Shown one piece after another: positions 17,515-25,853 of a stretch of DNA of 64,000 nucleotides. Every line of letters begins with the position of its first letter. Position 1 is the first letter of the stretch. The DNA is taken from NCBI RefSeq assembly GCF_001865575.2, contig NZ_CP017565.2, positions 62,001-126,000 on the forward strand, read 5' to 3'. Origin of the DNA: Paraburkholderia sprentiae WSM5005. GTDB lineage: Bacteria; Pseudomonadota; Gammaproteobacteria; Burkholderiales; Burkholderiaceae. The notes under the pieces were generated by a model. The model searched no databases, was not told where the DNA came from, and worked only from the letters and a program-made list of their open reading frames with translations. The position numbers were made by a program, and so were the translations under genes.

Positions 17515-17781
17515 ATGCTTGCCGACCGTCTTGACGAGCGTATTGCCGAAGCGATCAGCCACACGATCGCTCAGGAACGCGCATCTGCTGATACCGCATC
17601 GCCCGCATGGCGAATGCGGTGCGAGGTAGCAAGGATCGCGACATATAGCGAACCCGAGCGCCGCATTTTTCTTTTACATGTTGCTGAGCGCCGCGGCGAG
17701 GCAGCGGCGCACGAACTGGAGCAGTCGGCCAGCGAAATGCGCACTACGGCAATCTTTTTTCTCGCGAGGAAACCCTCATGA
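17515..17781 (+). CDS. Small DUF7696-like protein
   Basis: 88-aa helical protein: MLADRLDERIAEAISHTI, then SPAWRMRCEVARIATYSEPE and RIFLLHVAERRGEAAAHELE. The W-R-x-x-CE...R..YL..VE.RRG.AAA.EL pattern resembles small DUF7696-type proteins found beside RDF-like genes on Burkholderiales elements; no function is known. ATG 17515 is chosen because of GGAGG at 17504-17508. Its stop overlaps the next ATG (ATGA), so the two are probably coupled, and both lie behind the attenuator-like hairpin. Confidence 0.65.
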   Translation: MLADRLDERIAEAISHTIAQERASADTASPAWRMRCEVARIATYSEPERRIFLLHVAERRGEAAAHELEQSASEMRTTAIFFLARKPS

Positions 17782-19181
17782 ACGCAGTTCCCAGCTTGCT
17801 CAACGGCCCTGCGCGCAGCGTCGTCGAAGAACGGGCCTTGCGCCCGCCGGTGATCGGACACATCCGGCCTGGCATCAAGGTGCTCACGTCGAGAGCCCGC
17901 GCCAACAATCGCGCCGTTGAAATCTATAACGACCTGGTTGCGGCGGGTGATTCGTTCGACACGATCGGCAAGGTGATCGAATCGAAGTGCAACCTGAAAA
18001 ATGCTCTTGCGCCGAAGAACACGCCGTATTTCACGTGTCGCCGCTCGGACTTCACTAATCCCGACGTCGCCGACGAAATCCTCAGGCTGTATGGCGAGGA
18101 TCGTGGCGAAGGCCTGAAGCTATACCGCTTCCCGGTGCTGTTCGCCTTCAACGACTGGATGCAGAACCTGCCGAACCAGATGGCCGTCTACGGCACGAAC
18201 GGTCGCAAGTTCTTCTCGCAGTACGAGCGCGATGGCATCCGCTACTGCATGACGTACGCGAAGGTGGAACGCGATCAGCGTGCGCAACGCGCAGTTCGCC
18301 ACTTCGGCGGCCGCACCGTCATCCGGCGGCAGGACGAAGCGATTCCTGACGGAATCTGCGACCCCGAACAGTGTCCGCAGTATCAGGCGCGACATTGCAA
18401 CCTGTCGGCGAGCTTCATCTTCGCCGTGCCGGATATCAAGGGTCTGGGGCTCATCGAGTTGCCGACGAATTCGATCTATGTGCTTCAGAAGGCGTATTCG
18501 GCCATGCAGACCGTGCAGCTCGCCAGAGGCAAGCTGACCGGGACGCGTTTCTGGATCACCAAGCGCGAGTTCGATATTACGCGGATCAACGAGAACGGCG
18601 AAGCGGTCCGGGCGAAGCAGTTGCTGACCGTGCTCGACGCTGACATCGACATCGGTGCGCTGCTCGATGGGGCCGATGACGCGGTCCCGGCGATCGAAGC
18701 GGCCGCCAATGCCGTAGCGTTGCTGGAACCCGGCGGCAACGTTGTCCCAATCGGAGGCGGACTGACGGCGGCTGTTGCAGACGACGCAGGTGACGGGGTC
18801 ACCGGTGAAGTCGACGACCGCTTGCCCACCGAACAGGAATCGGGACGGCCACAGCCAGTAGCTGTCGACAGCGGCTCTGAAGCGGGGCATGCGCATCAAA
18901 CCACGCCTTCACTGCAAGCTGATGGGAACACCGAAGGTGTAGCCGAGTCGCTCGCGGACAAGCTGGACCGTATGTCGGACCTGCTCAAGCGTCTAGGCTT
19001 AAGCGCGGAAAACCGCAAGGAGGATTTCCGGGTTTTTGCGCACACAACCTATGGCCGCGGATGGGTCGAGCGGCCACAGGACGTCGACAGCATGAACGAG
19101 CGTCTTGAAAGGGCACTGGGTGATCGCACAGCGCTCGATCGCGAGATTGCGGCGATCAGGCAGCCGAAGTTCTTCGACTGA
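17778..19181 (+). CDS. Gp3-like recombination directionality/metal-binding protein
   Basis: 467-aa protein resembling the Gp3-like recombination directionality factor family, often annotated as hydrolase or metal-binding protein on Burkholderiales elements. The conserved part (about 20-290) includes YFTCRRSDF, the Cys cluster CDPEQCPQYQARHC (likely zinc site, near residues 195-208), and IKGLGLIELPTNSIYVLQKA. An acidic low-complexity linker and a helical C-terminal region follow. phiC31 Gp3 switches a serine integrase to excision; no serine integrase is in this window, so a role in excision control is only a family-based suggestion. Confidence 0.65.
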   Translation: MNAVPSLLNGPARSVVEERALRPPVIGHIRPGIKVLTSRARANNRAVEIYNDLVAAGDSFDTIGKVIESKCNLKNALAPKNTPYFTCRRSDFTNPDVADEILRLYGEDRGEGLKLYRFPVLFAFNDWMQNLPNQMAVYGTNGRKFFSQYERDGIRYCMTYAKVERDQRAQRAVRHFGGRTVIRRQDEAIPDGICDPEQCPQYQARHCNLSASFIFAVPDIKGLGLIELPTNSIYVLQKAYSAMQTVQLARGKLTGTRFWITKREFDITRINENGEAVRAKQLLTVLDADIDIGALLDGADDAVPAIEAAANAVALLEPGGNVVPIGGGLTAAVADDAGDGVTGEVDDRLPTEQESGRPQPVAVDSGSEAGHAHQTTPSLQADGNTEGVAESLADKLDRMSDLLKRLGLSAENRKEDFRVFAHTTYGRGWVERPQDVDSMNERLERALGDRTALDREIAAIRQPKFFD

Positions 19182-19211
19182 CCTGCTTCATCCCTTGCCG
19201 CAAAGTCTTAT

Positions 19212-19236
19212 GCCAGCCCTTCGGGGCTGGCTTTTT
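19212..19236 (+). terminator. Rho-independent terminator
   Basis: GCCAGCCC/GGGCTGGC with a TTCG tetraloop followed by TTTTT, 30 bp after the RDF-like gene. Confidence 0.85.
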
Positions 19237-19365
19237 CTCCATTCCCATTGTCGAGAACATTTCAGCAAGCCGGTGTTTGCTAAAGCGTTTTCGACCGCGC
19301 ATTTGCGCATCGAAACCATGCCGCCTGAAGCGGCCATTCCATGTCAATCACCAGGGAGGTCGTCC

Positions 19366-19851
19366 ATGCGCACGATCGGGCGCTATACCGCGTTTTTCGG
19401 CGCGGACGATGTGTTGAGCAACTGGCATCCGTGCCGTTTCACCTATCACGGTGTGTCCTTCTCGTGTGTCGAGCAGTTCATGATGTACGCGAAGGCACGG
19501 CTTTTTGGAGACGACGCGTCCCCAGCGAGGATTCTCGCAACGCATGATCCCATGACGCAGAAGAGGGTCGGCCGCAAGGTCAAAAACTTCGATCTGGATG
19601 CATGGGTTGCGCGGCGAGAATCGATCGTCTTCGTTGCCTGCCGCGAAAAATTTGCGCAAAACCGTGAACTACGGTCCGTGTTGCTGTGGACAGCGCCGAC
19701 GGTGCTGGTTGAGGCTAGTCCCTACGACCGGATATGGGGTGTTGGACTTGGCGAACGGGATCCACGCCTGACCGACGAGTCGCAATGGCGAGGCCAGAAC
19801 CTGCTGGGCATCACGCTCATGAAGGTTCGGGACGTGCTCACTGCGCACTGA
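19366..19851 (+). CDS. NADAR (YbiA/DUF1768) N-glycosidase-like protein
   Basis: 161-aa NADAR-family enzyme. Family motifs: FFGADDVLSNWHPCRF, then F.C.EQFMMYAKARLFGD and the C-terminal YDRIWGVGLGERD...WRGQNLLG. Family members cleave N-glycosidic bonds of riboflavin intermediates, and some remove ADP-ribose from guanine or NAD-derived groups. ATG 19366 is selected because AGGGAGGT lies immediately upstream. NADAR genes are frequent on phages and plasmids, where removal of nucleobase modifications fits better than metabolism. It lies between hairpin-bounded transcription units in the element backbone. Confidence 0.85.
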   Translation: MRTIGRYTAFFGADDVLSNWHPCRFTYHGVSFSCVEQFMMYAKARLFGDDASPARILATHDPMTQKRVGRKVKNFDLDAWVARRESIVFVACREKFAQNRELRSVLLWTAPTVLVEASPYDRIWGVGLGERDPRLTDESQWRGQNLLGITLMKVRDVLTAH

Positions 19852-19936
19852 CCACCTGCATTTTTCCTGCGTCCTTCCGGGCGCGCATTCCTTTCTGGCT
19901 GCCGTATGGCGGCCATTTTCATTTCGGGAGGCGATT

Positions 19937-21355
19937 TTGCGACTCGCACATTTCTCTGACCTGCATTACGCGCCGGACAATCTCGCGGAGTCGGATCGCT
20001 GTTTCAGCTTCGCCGTCGGCGACGCGATACTCAGTGGCGCGAAAGTCGGCGTCATCTCGGGCGACTCGACCGATCACCGGCTCGACGCACATGCACCGTC
20101 GCTCAATGCACTGGCTACGCAGATTCACCGGCTCGCGACCGCGATGCCTGTTCTCATGCTTCAGGGCACGTTCTCGCACGAGCCGCCAGGTACGCTCGAT
20201 AACTTCGCGCTGATGGGCGGCACGCATCAGATCTTCGTGGCCGACCGGTTCTCACAGGTCGCGCTCATCGACGGCCGATTCTGGGCATCGACAGGGCCGG
20301 TGTTCTCGGATGACGAACTGCGCGGGTTTATTGGCGTGAAACCGGAAGTCGTCTTCACCTGCCTTCCCACAGTCAACAAGGGCCAGCTGGCTGCGAGCGT
20401 TGGCGCGCTCGAGGCCGGTACGGGAGTGGGCGACGTGCTTGCCGCATTTCTGGCGGCGGCAGGCCGGGTGAACAGACAGCTTCGCGCAGCAGGAATCCGC
20501 ACCGTCGGTGTCTCACATGGCACGGTCAACGGCTGTACGACCGAGCACGGTGTCGTGATGGCGGGCTTCGATCACGAGTTCTCCCTGACCGCGCTGTTCG
20601 ACGCCGACTGCGACGGCTTCATGCTCGGCCACATCCATAAGGCGCAGCAGTGGGAACGCGACGGCAGGCTTGTCGCATACCCCGGCTCGATTGGCCGGTT
20701 TCACTATGGCGAAGAAGGCGACAAGGGCTATCTGTCGTGGGACGTTGAACCGGGCAGTGCGACAGCAACGCTGGTGGCGACCCCGTCGCGTCAGATGATC
20801 TGTGTGGACTTCGACGGACCACCGGATATTGCGCAGCTTCAGGAGATCGCAGCGCACGCCGGCGACAAATTCGTGCGTGTGCGCTGGCAGATCGATGAAG
20901 AGCACCGTCAGGTTGTGGATCGTGACGCGGTCAGGGCGCTCTTTTCCGGCGCCGCGGACCTGAAGATCGAGTCACGCGTGTTGCCGGTTGTTCGCAGCCG
21001 CGCCCAGGGCATCAGCCTGGAGACGAGCGTCGAGGGGAAACTCGGGCGCTGGTGCGAACTGGCCAACATCGACGCAGGCCCGCTTCAAGACCGGTTGCAG
21101 CTGCTCGCCTCTGGCGACGTGGACGCGATCGCGGCCGGCGTGCTCGCCGGTATCGATTCTCAGCCTGAATCGCCCCCTGAGTTGCACCCTGAATCGCACC
21201 CTGAAACGTCGGCGCTCGCCACGGTGCTCGCGCACCCGGCAGCGTCGCTGGACACGGCAGACGAAGCCGCGGCCAGGCCCGTCGAATCGGAGACGCAGGT
21301 GCCCGTTGCACGGGCGTCGCTGGACTGGCTCAACGATGATCTGTTTGCGGCCTAG
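19937..21355 (+). CDS. SbcD/Mre11-like nuclease
   Basis: 472-aa metallophosphoesterase of the SbcD/Mre11 type, expected to cut DNA ends with an SbcC/Rad50 partner. Motifs: SDLHY (residues 7-11), SGDSTDHR (about 41-48), LQGTFSHEP (in place of GNHE), VSHGTVNG and GHIHKAQ. Start is the TTG at 19937, placed by GGGAGG upstream. The C-terminal 70 residues are disordered with PES/PEL/PET repeats and end in LDWLNDDLFAA. The probable partner (22168-24489) is one gene downstream. The altered third motif is worth checking for activity. Confidence 0.85.
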   Translation: MRLAHFSDLHYAPDNLAESDRCFSFAVGDAILSGAKVGVISGDSTDHRLDAHAPSLNALATQIHRLATAMPVLMLQGTFSHEPPGTLDNFALMGGTHQIFVADRFSQVALIDGRFWASTGPVFSDDELRGFIGVKPEVVFTCLPTVNKGQLAASVGALEAGTGVGDVLAAFLAAAGRVNRQLRAAGIRTVGVSHGTVNGCTTEHGVVMAGFDHEFSLTALFDADCDGFMLGHIHKAQQWERDGRLVAYPGSIGRFHYGEEGDKGYLSWDVEPGSATATLVATPSRQMICVDFDGPPDIAQLQEIAAHAGDKFVRVRWQIDEEHRQVVDRDAVRALFSGAADLKIESRVLPVVRSRAQGISLETSVEGKLGRWCELANIDAGPLQDRLQLLASGDVDAIAAGVLAGIDSQPESPPELHPESHPETSALATVLAHPAASLDTADEAAARPVESETQVPVARASLDWLNDDLFAA

Positions 21356-21574
21356 CCGCCATGGCGGGAGTGGCCTTCAAGGCACTCCCGCACGGAACAC
21401 AGCCGTGTTCCGGAAGCCCGTCCGCCACCGTATCGCGGCGGGCTGCCGGAACAAGGTTCACCCGCGGCCCTGACGCATCGATCGCAGTCCGCTACATCTA
21501 TCTTCTTCCCTAACCCTGGCGGGGATTCATCCCCTCAGGGGATGCACTCCGCCGATCTACTCCGGAGTGTCATC
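21356..21574 (+). promoter_or_regulatory. Structured 219-bp intergenic region
   Basis: Contains at least three hairpins: GCGGGAGTG/CACTCCCGC (about 21364-21391), CGGAACAC/GTGTTCCG (about 21394-21413) and AGCCCG...CGGGCT (about 21417-21446), then the recurring CCCT...AGGG element near 21513-21540. The first may end the SbcD transcript. Confidence 0.5.
21513..21540 (+). promoter_or_regulatory. Recurring intergenic hairpin, copy 1
   Basis: CCCTGGCGGGGA...TCCCCTCAGGG folds as two stacked stems around TTCA and sits 35 bp before the 21575 start. Followed by GATGCACTCC, comparable to the GTGCTCC following copy 4. Loop-to-downstream pairing is weak in this copy. Confidence 0.45.
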
Positions 21575-22180
21575 ATGTTTGGTCTTTATCCCGCCGGCGC
21601 CCAATGGGTCCGGCATTTCTCATCTACCCGTACGCCTCGCGAGATCCAGAAGGTCCTGACGGACCACGCCGGCTACCGCGCGAGCATCTTCCACCTTCCG
21701 TTTGGAGAACAGCGCGGCGCGGTGATTGCGCAGTCCGACCGCTTCCTCGTCCTCGCTGCGGCCGTCAACGCGACAACGGCGGATCTCGCTGTTGTGCCTG
21801 ACGTGCAGTTGCAGAACCTGCTGTGGTCGTTCAACACGGGCTATGCAAACCAGTGGGGCTCACGCGAGCTGTTCGCGCTGACTGGCATCGATAACTGGGA
21901 CGCGCTGATCCGGCGCACCAGTGCGGCCTATGCCGCCGTCTGCAGGACGGTCGGCGAAGCGGTCGACGGATCATTGGAGAAGAGGGCGGCTGAAACGGCG
22001 GCTCAGGCGGCTCAGGTGGCTCAGGCGGCTCAGGTGGCTCAGGCGGCTGCCGGGAAACCTTCAGGCGCGCCTGATCCGATCGTTGGACGGATGTTCTCCA
22101 ACGACGATAATGCGCCGTGGCTGCCGTCGGACTATCTGTACGACGCGCCGCTCCAGGAAGGTTTGTCATGCGCCCACTGA
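21575..22180 (+). CDS. Unknown protein between SbcD- and SbcC-like genes
   Basis: 201-aa protein of no recognised family. ATG 21575 is chosen because GGAGTG lies just upstream. The first 130 residues look globular (MFGLYPAGAQWVRHFSS...TREIQKVL region, then LLWSFNTGYANQWGSRELFA), followed by an Ala-Gln repeat (about 143-158) and a polar tail. Its stop overlaps the SbcC-like gene start by 13 bp. Location between the two SbcCD-like genes suggests a third component or specificity factor of the same complex (inference). Confidence 0.6.
   Translation: MFGLYPAGAQWVRHFSSTRTPREIQKVLTDHAGYRASIFHLPFGEQRGAVIAQSDRFLVLAAAVNATTADLAVVPDVQLQNLLWSFNTGYANQWGSRELFALTGIDNWDALIRRTSAAYAAVCRTVGEAVDGSLEKRAAETAAQAAQVAQAAQVAQAAAGKPSGAPDPIVGRMFSNDDNAPWLPSDYLYDAPLQEGLSCAH
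22001..22045 (+). repeat. Five 9-bp tandem repeats (Ala-Gln-Ala/Val)
   Basis: GCTCAGG(C/T)G is repeated five times with strict C/T alternation, encoding an AQA-AQV linker in the unknown protein. Confidence 0.9.
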
Positions 22181-24489
22181 AACTGACACTGACGGGCTTC
22201 ATTGGCGTTCGTGACGGCATGAAGCGCGACACCCTGACGCTCGATCTCGAAGCGCTTCCGGCAGGCCTGATTGCGCTGACGGGTCCGAACGGGGCGGGAA
22301 AGTCCACAATCATGGACAACCTGCATCCGTACCGGATCATGCCTTCGCGCGCGACCAAGCTCTCTGTCGACGGGTTTTCCTACTGGGACCACGTCTATGG
22401 CGCGCAAGCTCTCAAGGAATTCGAATGGGAGCACGGTGGTGTGCGGTATCGCTCGTCGTTTGCCTTCCGCAAACCCGGAAAGACGGGCAAGGCCGAGTAT
22501 TTTTTGGCGTGGCGCGATGCACAGGGCGCTTGGCACCCGATGCAGACAGGGGACGGCACCGTCTCCGATGGCAAGGCCGAGTCCTATGATCTGTGCGTCG
22601 AGTCGGTGTGTGGCTCGCTGGGGTCATTCTTTACCAGCGTGTTTTCCGCGCAGAACCGGCGTCCGCTCGCATCTTATGGTGCGAGCGAGATCAAGGCACT
22701 GCTCGCGGAACTGCTGCACATCGACGATCTTCGCACGCTGTCGGCGAAAGCCGCTGACGTCGCGAAGGCGCTCGGCCGCGCGCTCGATTCCACGCAACAG
22801 CAACTCGTTGCGCTCGGTTCGAAACGCGATCGCGTTGCGCAGATCGATCAGGCCATCGCTTCCGATGCACAGTCCGTCACCTCGGCTCGCGAGAGCCGGG
22901 AGACGCTGAACGCAAAGGTGGCAAGCCTGACCGACCAGCGCGCCGTGCTCGCGGCCAGGCAAACTGCCAATGCCAGTGCGCAGGCCCGCTTGCGCGAGCT
23001 ACGCACGCGGCGAAGCCAGATCACGACGGCCATGCAGACGCTTGTGACGGATGCGAGCGCCGACGAGCGGCGCCTGGATCAGCGGCGCACCTCCTTGCGC
23101 TCGGCAATTGCGCAGCACAATGCAGTGATTGCCCGACGTGACGCGATTCTGGGTGCCGCATCGGCACGCGACGCCGCCCAGGCGCGTATCGCGAGCGAAG
23201 AGGCACGGGTCGAGCCGATCCAGAGGGAGATTTCTGCCCTCGAGGAAAAGCAGCTCGCGCTGACCGCGGCGACGTCCAGTCTGAAAGGGCTGGAGTCGGA
23301 GGGGACGTCGAAGATGACTCTCCTGAGGTCGCTGGAACAGCAGGCGGGTGCGATCAGTACCGTGCCGTGTGCCGGTCATGCGATGCACAACGCCTGTCCC
23401 TTGCTCGCGCAGGCCCGTCAGGCAGATGGACAGGTTCAGGAGCACCGCATTTCGCTCACGAACCTTCGTGCGAACTTCCGTGCCAGACGCGATGAGATCG
23501 AACTGCTGACACCACAGGTGCAGCATCTTGCGGGAAGGCGTGCGGAACTGAAGGCGGTCAATGAAGCGATCGCGGCCGCGCGCCGCGACCTTCAGAAAGC
23601 CGTCGATCTCGCCGCACGCAAGCCGCTTCTCGATGCCGCAACCGAAGGTCTGGGCAAAGCCAGTGAAGAACTGGCCGCGCTCGGGGCCGAGGAAGCAACC
23701 CTGCGTGCCCGTCGCGAGGCTCAGCAGGCCCGGCTCTCGGAGGAGGTGAAGGAACTGGACGCGGAAGTCGCACGCCTCGGCGTCGACGACGTGACAGGCG
23801 CCATCACCGATATCGACCGGCAGCTCACGCAGTGCCGCGAAGCCATCACTGCAGCCGATGCACGGATCGAATCACTGATCCGTTCGCAGACGATGCGTGA
23901 GGTGGAGCGGCGGGCGATCGCAGACGAGCTTGCGGGCTTCGACGCGACACAGTCGCGCGCGAACCGCCTCTCCGATGAGATCGCCCAGTGGAAGCTGCTC
24001 GCCAAAAGTTTGGGCAACGAAGGCGTCATCGCCCTGACGATCGACGATGCCGGCCCGGCACTGACGAAGATGGTGAACGACCTGCTGCTCGCCTGCTACG
24101 GCATGCGCTTCACGGTCGAGATCCAGACGCAGCGTGCGCTCGCCAGCGGAGAACTGCGTGAGGGATTTGAAATCCTCGTGCATGACGCCGATCACGACAG
24201 CACCAAGGCCGTCACGGTGATGTCGGGTGGCCAGAAAGTCTGGATCAACGAGTGTCTGACGCGTGGCATCGCGCTGTATCTGGCAAGCAACGCTGGACAG
24301 CCTTACGAGACGCTATTCAGCGACGAGTCCGATGGTCCGCTCGATCCGCAGCGCAAGCTGCAGTTCATGCGGATGAAGCGGGAAGTGCTGCGGCAGGGCG
24401 GGTACGAGCGTGAGTTTTTTATCTCGCAAACACCCGATCTGGTTGCGGAAGCTGATGCGGTCATTGACGTCCAGGCGCTCGCTGCCTGA
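22168..24489 (+). CDS. SbcC/Rad50-like SMC-type ATPase
   Basis: 773-aa SMC-like ATPase, shorter than E. coli SbcC (1048 aa). N-terminal Walker A GPNGAGKS (about residues 43-50), long coiled coils (about 190-400 and 430-640), a CAGHAMHNAC pair (near 418-427) where the zinc hook would be, C-terminal signature VMSGGQKVWINECLTRG, and Walker B ETLFSDESDGPLD. Start at ATG 22168 is placed by AGGAAGG; it overlaps the upstream gene by 13 bp. With the SbcD-like nuclease it should form an end-processing complex. The hook is not the canonical CxxC, so dimerisation may differ. Confidence 0.85.
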   Translation: MRPLKLTLTGFIGVRDGMKRDTLTLDLEALPAGLIALTGPNGAGKSTIMDNLHPYRIMPSRATKLSVDGFSYWDHVYGAQALKEFEWEHGGVRYRSSFAFRKPGKTGKAEYFLAWRDAQGAWHPMQTGDGTVSDGKAESYDLCVESVCGSLGSFFTSVFSAQNRRPLASYGASEIKALLAELLHIDDLRTLSAKAADVAKALGRALDSTQQQLVALGSKRDRVAQIDQAIASDAQSVTSARESRETLNAKVASLTDQRAVLAARQTANASAQARLRELRTRRSQITTAMQTLVTDASADERRLDQRRTSLRSAIAQHNAVIARRDAILGAASARDAAQARIASEEARVEPIQREISALEEKQLALTAATSSLKGLESEGTSKMTLLRSLEQQAGAISTVPCAGHAMHNACPLLAQARQADGQVQEHRISLTNLRANFRARRDEIELLTPQVQHLAGRRAELKAVNEAIAAARRDLQKAVDLAARKPLLDAATEGLGKASEELAALGAEEATLRARREAQQARLSEEVKELDAEVARLGVDDVTGAITDIDRQLTQCREAITAADARIESLIRSQTMREVERRAIADELAGFDATQSRANRLSDEIAQWKLLAKSLGNEGVIALTIDDAGPALTKMVNDLLLACYGMRFTVEIQTQRALASGELREGFEILVHDADHDSTKAVTVMSGGQKVWINECLTRGIALYLASNAGQPYETLFSDESDGPLDPQRKLQFMRMKREVLRQGGYEREFFISQTPDLVAEADAVIDVQALAA

Positions 24490-24504
24490 CGTCGTTTCTT
24501 TTAA

Positions 24505-24537
24505 CCCTGTGGGGAACGCTCCCCACAGGAGCGTTCC
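24505..24537 (+). promoter_or_regulatory. Recurring intergenic hairpin with pseudoknot, copy 2
   Basis: CCTGTGGGG (24506-24514) pairs with CCCCACAGG (24521-24529). The loop AACGCT (24515-24520) is exactly complementary to AGCGTT (24530-24535) just 3', the layout of an H-type pseudoknot. It lies between the SbcC-like and lipoprotein genes. Confidence 0.65.
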
Positions 24538-24567
24538 TTCGCCTGTTTCAACAACGAGGAATCCCCT

Positions 24568-24774
24568 ATGCAAAACCTTCTGATGCTGCTCCTTGCGGCA
24601 GGCAGTTCATCGCTATGCGCATGCACGATTCACACCGGAGCGCGCGTCGAACCGGCGAAGCCGGCACCGACGATCGCTGTGCAGAAGCCGCGTGGCGAGC
24701 CCGGCGACTTCATCCTTTGCAAGGATGGCCGCGTGCTGGTTTTTCCGGCCGCGCATCCGAAGACCTGTTCCTGA
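24568..24774 (+). CDS. Small lipoprotein
   Basis: 68-aa protein with a hydrophobic signal and a lipobox-like LCAC (lipidated Cys at about residue 19), followed by a short polar part containing a further Cys pair (FILCKDGR, KTCS). Preceded by GAGGAA. Likely anchored to the inner or outer membrane. No function is recognised; small lipoproteins on conjugative elements are sometimes entry-exclusion factors, but nothing here shows that. Confidence 0.6.
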   Translation: MQNLLMLLLAAGSSSLCACTIHTGARVEPAKPAPTIAVQKPRGEPGDFILCKDGRVLVFPAAHPKTCS

Positions 24775-24836
24775 TCTCGCGAAGCCTCGACCTCGGCAGA
24801 GCGTCGGGGCTTATCGCATCAACCGTGGAGGCAACT

Positions 24837-24995
24837 ATGAGAAAGCAGATTGCAGCCGCAACCGTGATCGGGGCCATGCTTGCACTGGCATGCCTGCTCT
24901 GGGAACAGCAGTCGATTGCTGCACTTCACCAACACGCGACTCGCGCGCCAGGCATTAGTCCGTCGCCGTTCGACCGGCAACTTCGTCGCGCCTGA
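24837..24995 (+). CDS. Small exported or membrane protein
   Basis: 52-aa ORF starting MRKQIAAATVIGAMLALACL, a signal peptide or membrane anchor, with GTGGAGG about 8 bp before the ATG. The short remainder is polar (LHQHATRAPGISPSPFDRQL). It lies between the lipoprotein gene and hairpin copy 3. Function unknown; might be part of the same unit as the lipoprotein. Confidence 0.5.
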   Translation: MRKQIAAATVIGAMLALACLLWEQQSIAALHQHATRAPGISPSPFDRQLRRA

Positions 24996-25016
24996 CAGCC
25001 GTCGTCGCATCTTTAA

Positions 25017-25046
25017 CCCCTACCGGGCAGACCTCCCGGTCAGGGG
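25017..25046 (+). promoter_or_regulatory. Recurring intergenic hairpin, copy 3
   Basis: CCCCTACCGGG pairs with CCCGGTCAGGGG around CAGACCT. The following GCCGCCCGG could pair with GGGC at the loop edge, so a pseudoknot is possible but imperfect. It sits 29 bp before the TTG start at 25075. Confidence 0.5.
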
Positions 25047-25074
25047 GCCGCCCGGCATTCTTCAAGGAACCGAA

Positions 25075-25788
25075 TTGTCCTATTCATGCAGTGATTTCCT
25101 CGACGATGTCATGCGCAGTCTGGTCGACTCGCGCGCGATCACAGAGGCACAAGTACCTGCCGGCGATCCCGGGAAGGCCTCTGACGTGGCGACCGCGGCG
25201 ATCGTGACGATGCACCGCGCAGGCCTGTCTGCGCGCTTCATGCGCGAACTGTTGAACGCAGTCGAAACGCTGGGCGCCATCGCTGAAGTCTATGGCGTCG
25301 GCGCGCTAGCCTTCCTCTCCACCAGGCGTTACCGTTCCTCTTCCTGGGAAAGTGTCTGCGCAGCATCCGCCGCGGTGCCTGCGGAGTTCGCGCGGCACTT
25401 GCGAGACAACGCCCGTCCGCTGCAGATCGCCTATCAACGCCTCATGGCCTTGTATGACGGTCAGCCGGTCTGTATCGAGTGCCGCATGGAGGATCGCGAG
25501 TCGTGGGCATTCGTGCTTCCCGATGCGTCTGGCGCAAAGTCCTGGCGCATCCAGCAGTTCGACCCGGACGGTTTCGTTGGTCATCTTTGCTTCGACTCCC
25601 TCGACGGTGCAGTTGAAGACATGCTTCAGATGGGCTACCGCGTGATCGATCCCGGAGCACTCGATCGCATCGGTTCGACTGCCCGCTGGGCGCTAGGTGT
25701 CCGACGTGCGGCCATCATGCAAAAGCACCAGCAGGGCCTTGTTACGTACCGCCAGATGGTCGAAGAACTGTCTGCACTCACGACCTGA
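25075..25788 (+). CDS. Unknown 237-aa protein
   Basis: No family recognised. The likely start is the TTG at 25075 (MSYSCSDFLDDVMRSL), with AAGGA 7 bp upstream; longer frames would run through the hairpin. The protein is soluble, with a helical N-terminal half and a C-terminal part containing ESWAFVLPDASGAKSWRIQQ and GHLCFDSLDGAVEDMLQMGY. It is flanked by hairpin copies 3 and 4 and lies directly upstream of the DndC-like gene, so it might support the modification cassette (inference). Confidence 0.55.
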   Translation: MSYSCSDFLDDVMRSLVDSRAITEAQVPAGDPGKASDVATAAIVTMHRAGLSARFMRELLNAVETLGAIAEVYGVGALAFLSTRRYRSSSWESVCAASAAVPAEFARHLRDNARPLQIAYQRLMALYDGQPVCIECRMEDRESWAFVLPDASGAKSWRIQQFDPDGFVGHLCFDSLDGAVEDMLQMGYRVIDPGALDRIGSTARWALGVRRAAIMQKHQQGLVTYRQMVEELSALTT

Positions 25789-25796
25789 CTTACTAA

Positions 25797-25829
25797 CCCC
25801 TACGGGACACGCTCCCGCAAGGGGGCGTG
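25797..25829 (+). promoter_or_regulatory. Recurring intergenic hairpin with pseudoknot, copy 4
   Basis: CCCCT/AGGGG and CGGGA/TCCCG stack around the loop CACGC (25808-25812), which is exactly complementary to GCGTG (25825-25829) immediately 3' of the stem. Together with copy 2 this supports an H-type pseudoknot. It lies 25 bp before the DndC-like start. Confidence 0.65.
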
Positions 25830-25853
25830 CTCCACCTCCTAGCCGGAGCAATC

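Noticed and set aside
17191..17562. Minus-strand open frame of 123 codons
   Set aside because: Arg/Pro-rich, crosses the hairpin leader and the start of the 17515 gene; typical chance frame in GC-rich DNA.
19937..24489. Chromosomal sbcCD housekeeping locus
   Set aside because: Both proteins are divergent in length and motifs, an unrelated gene lies between them, and the neighbours are mobile-element genes.
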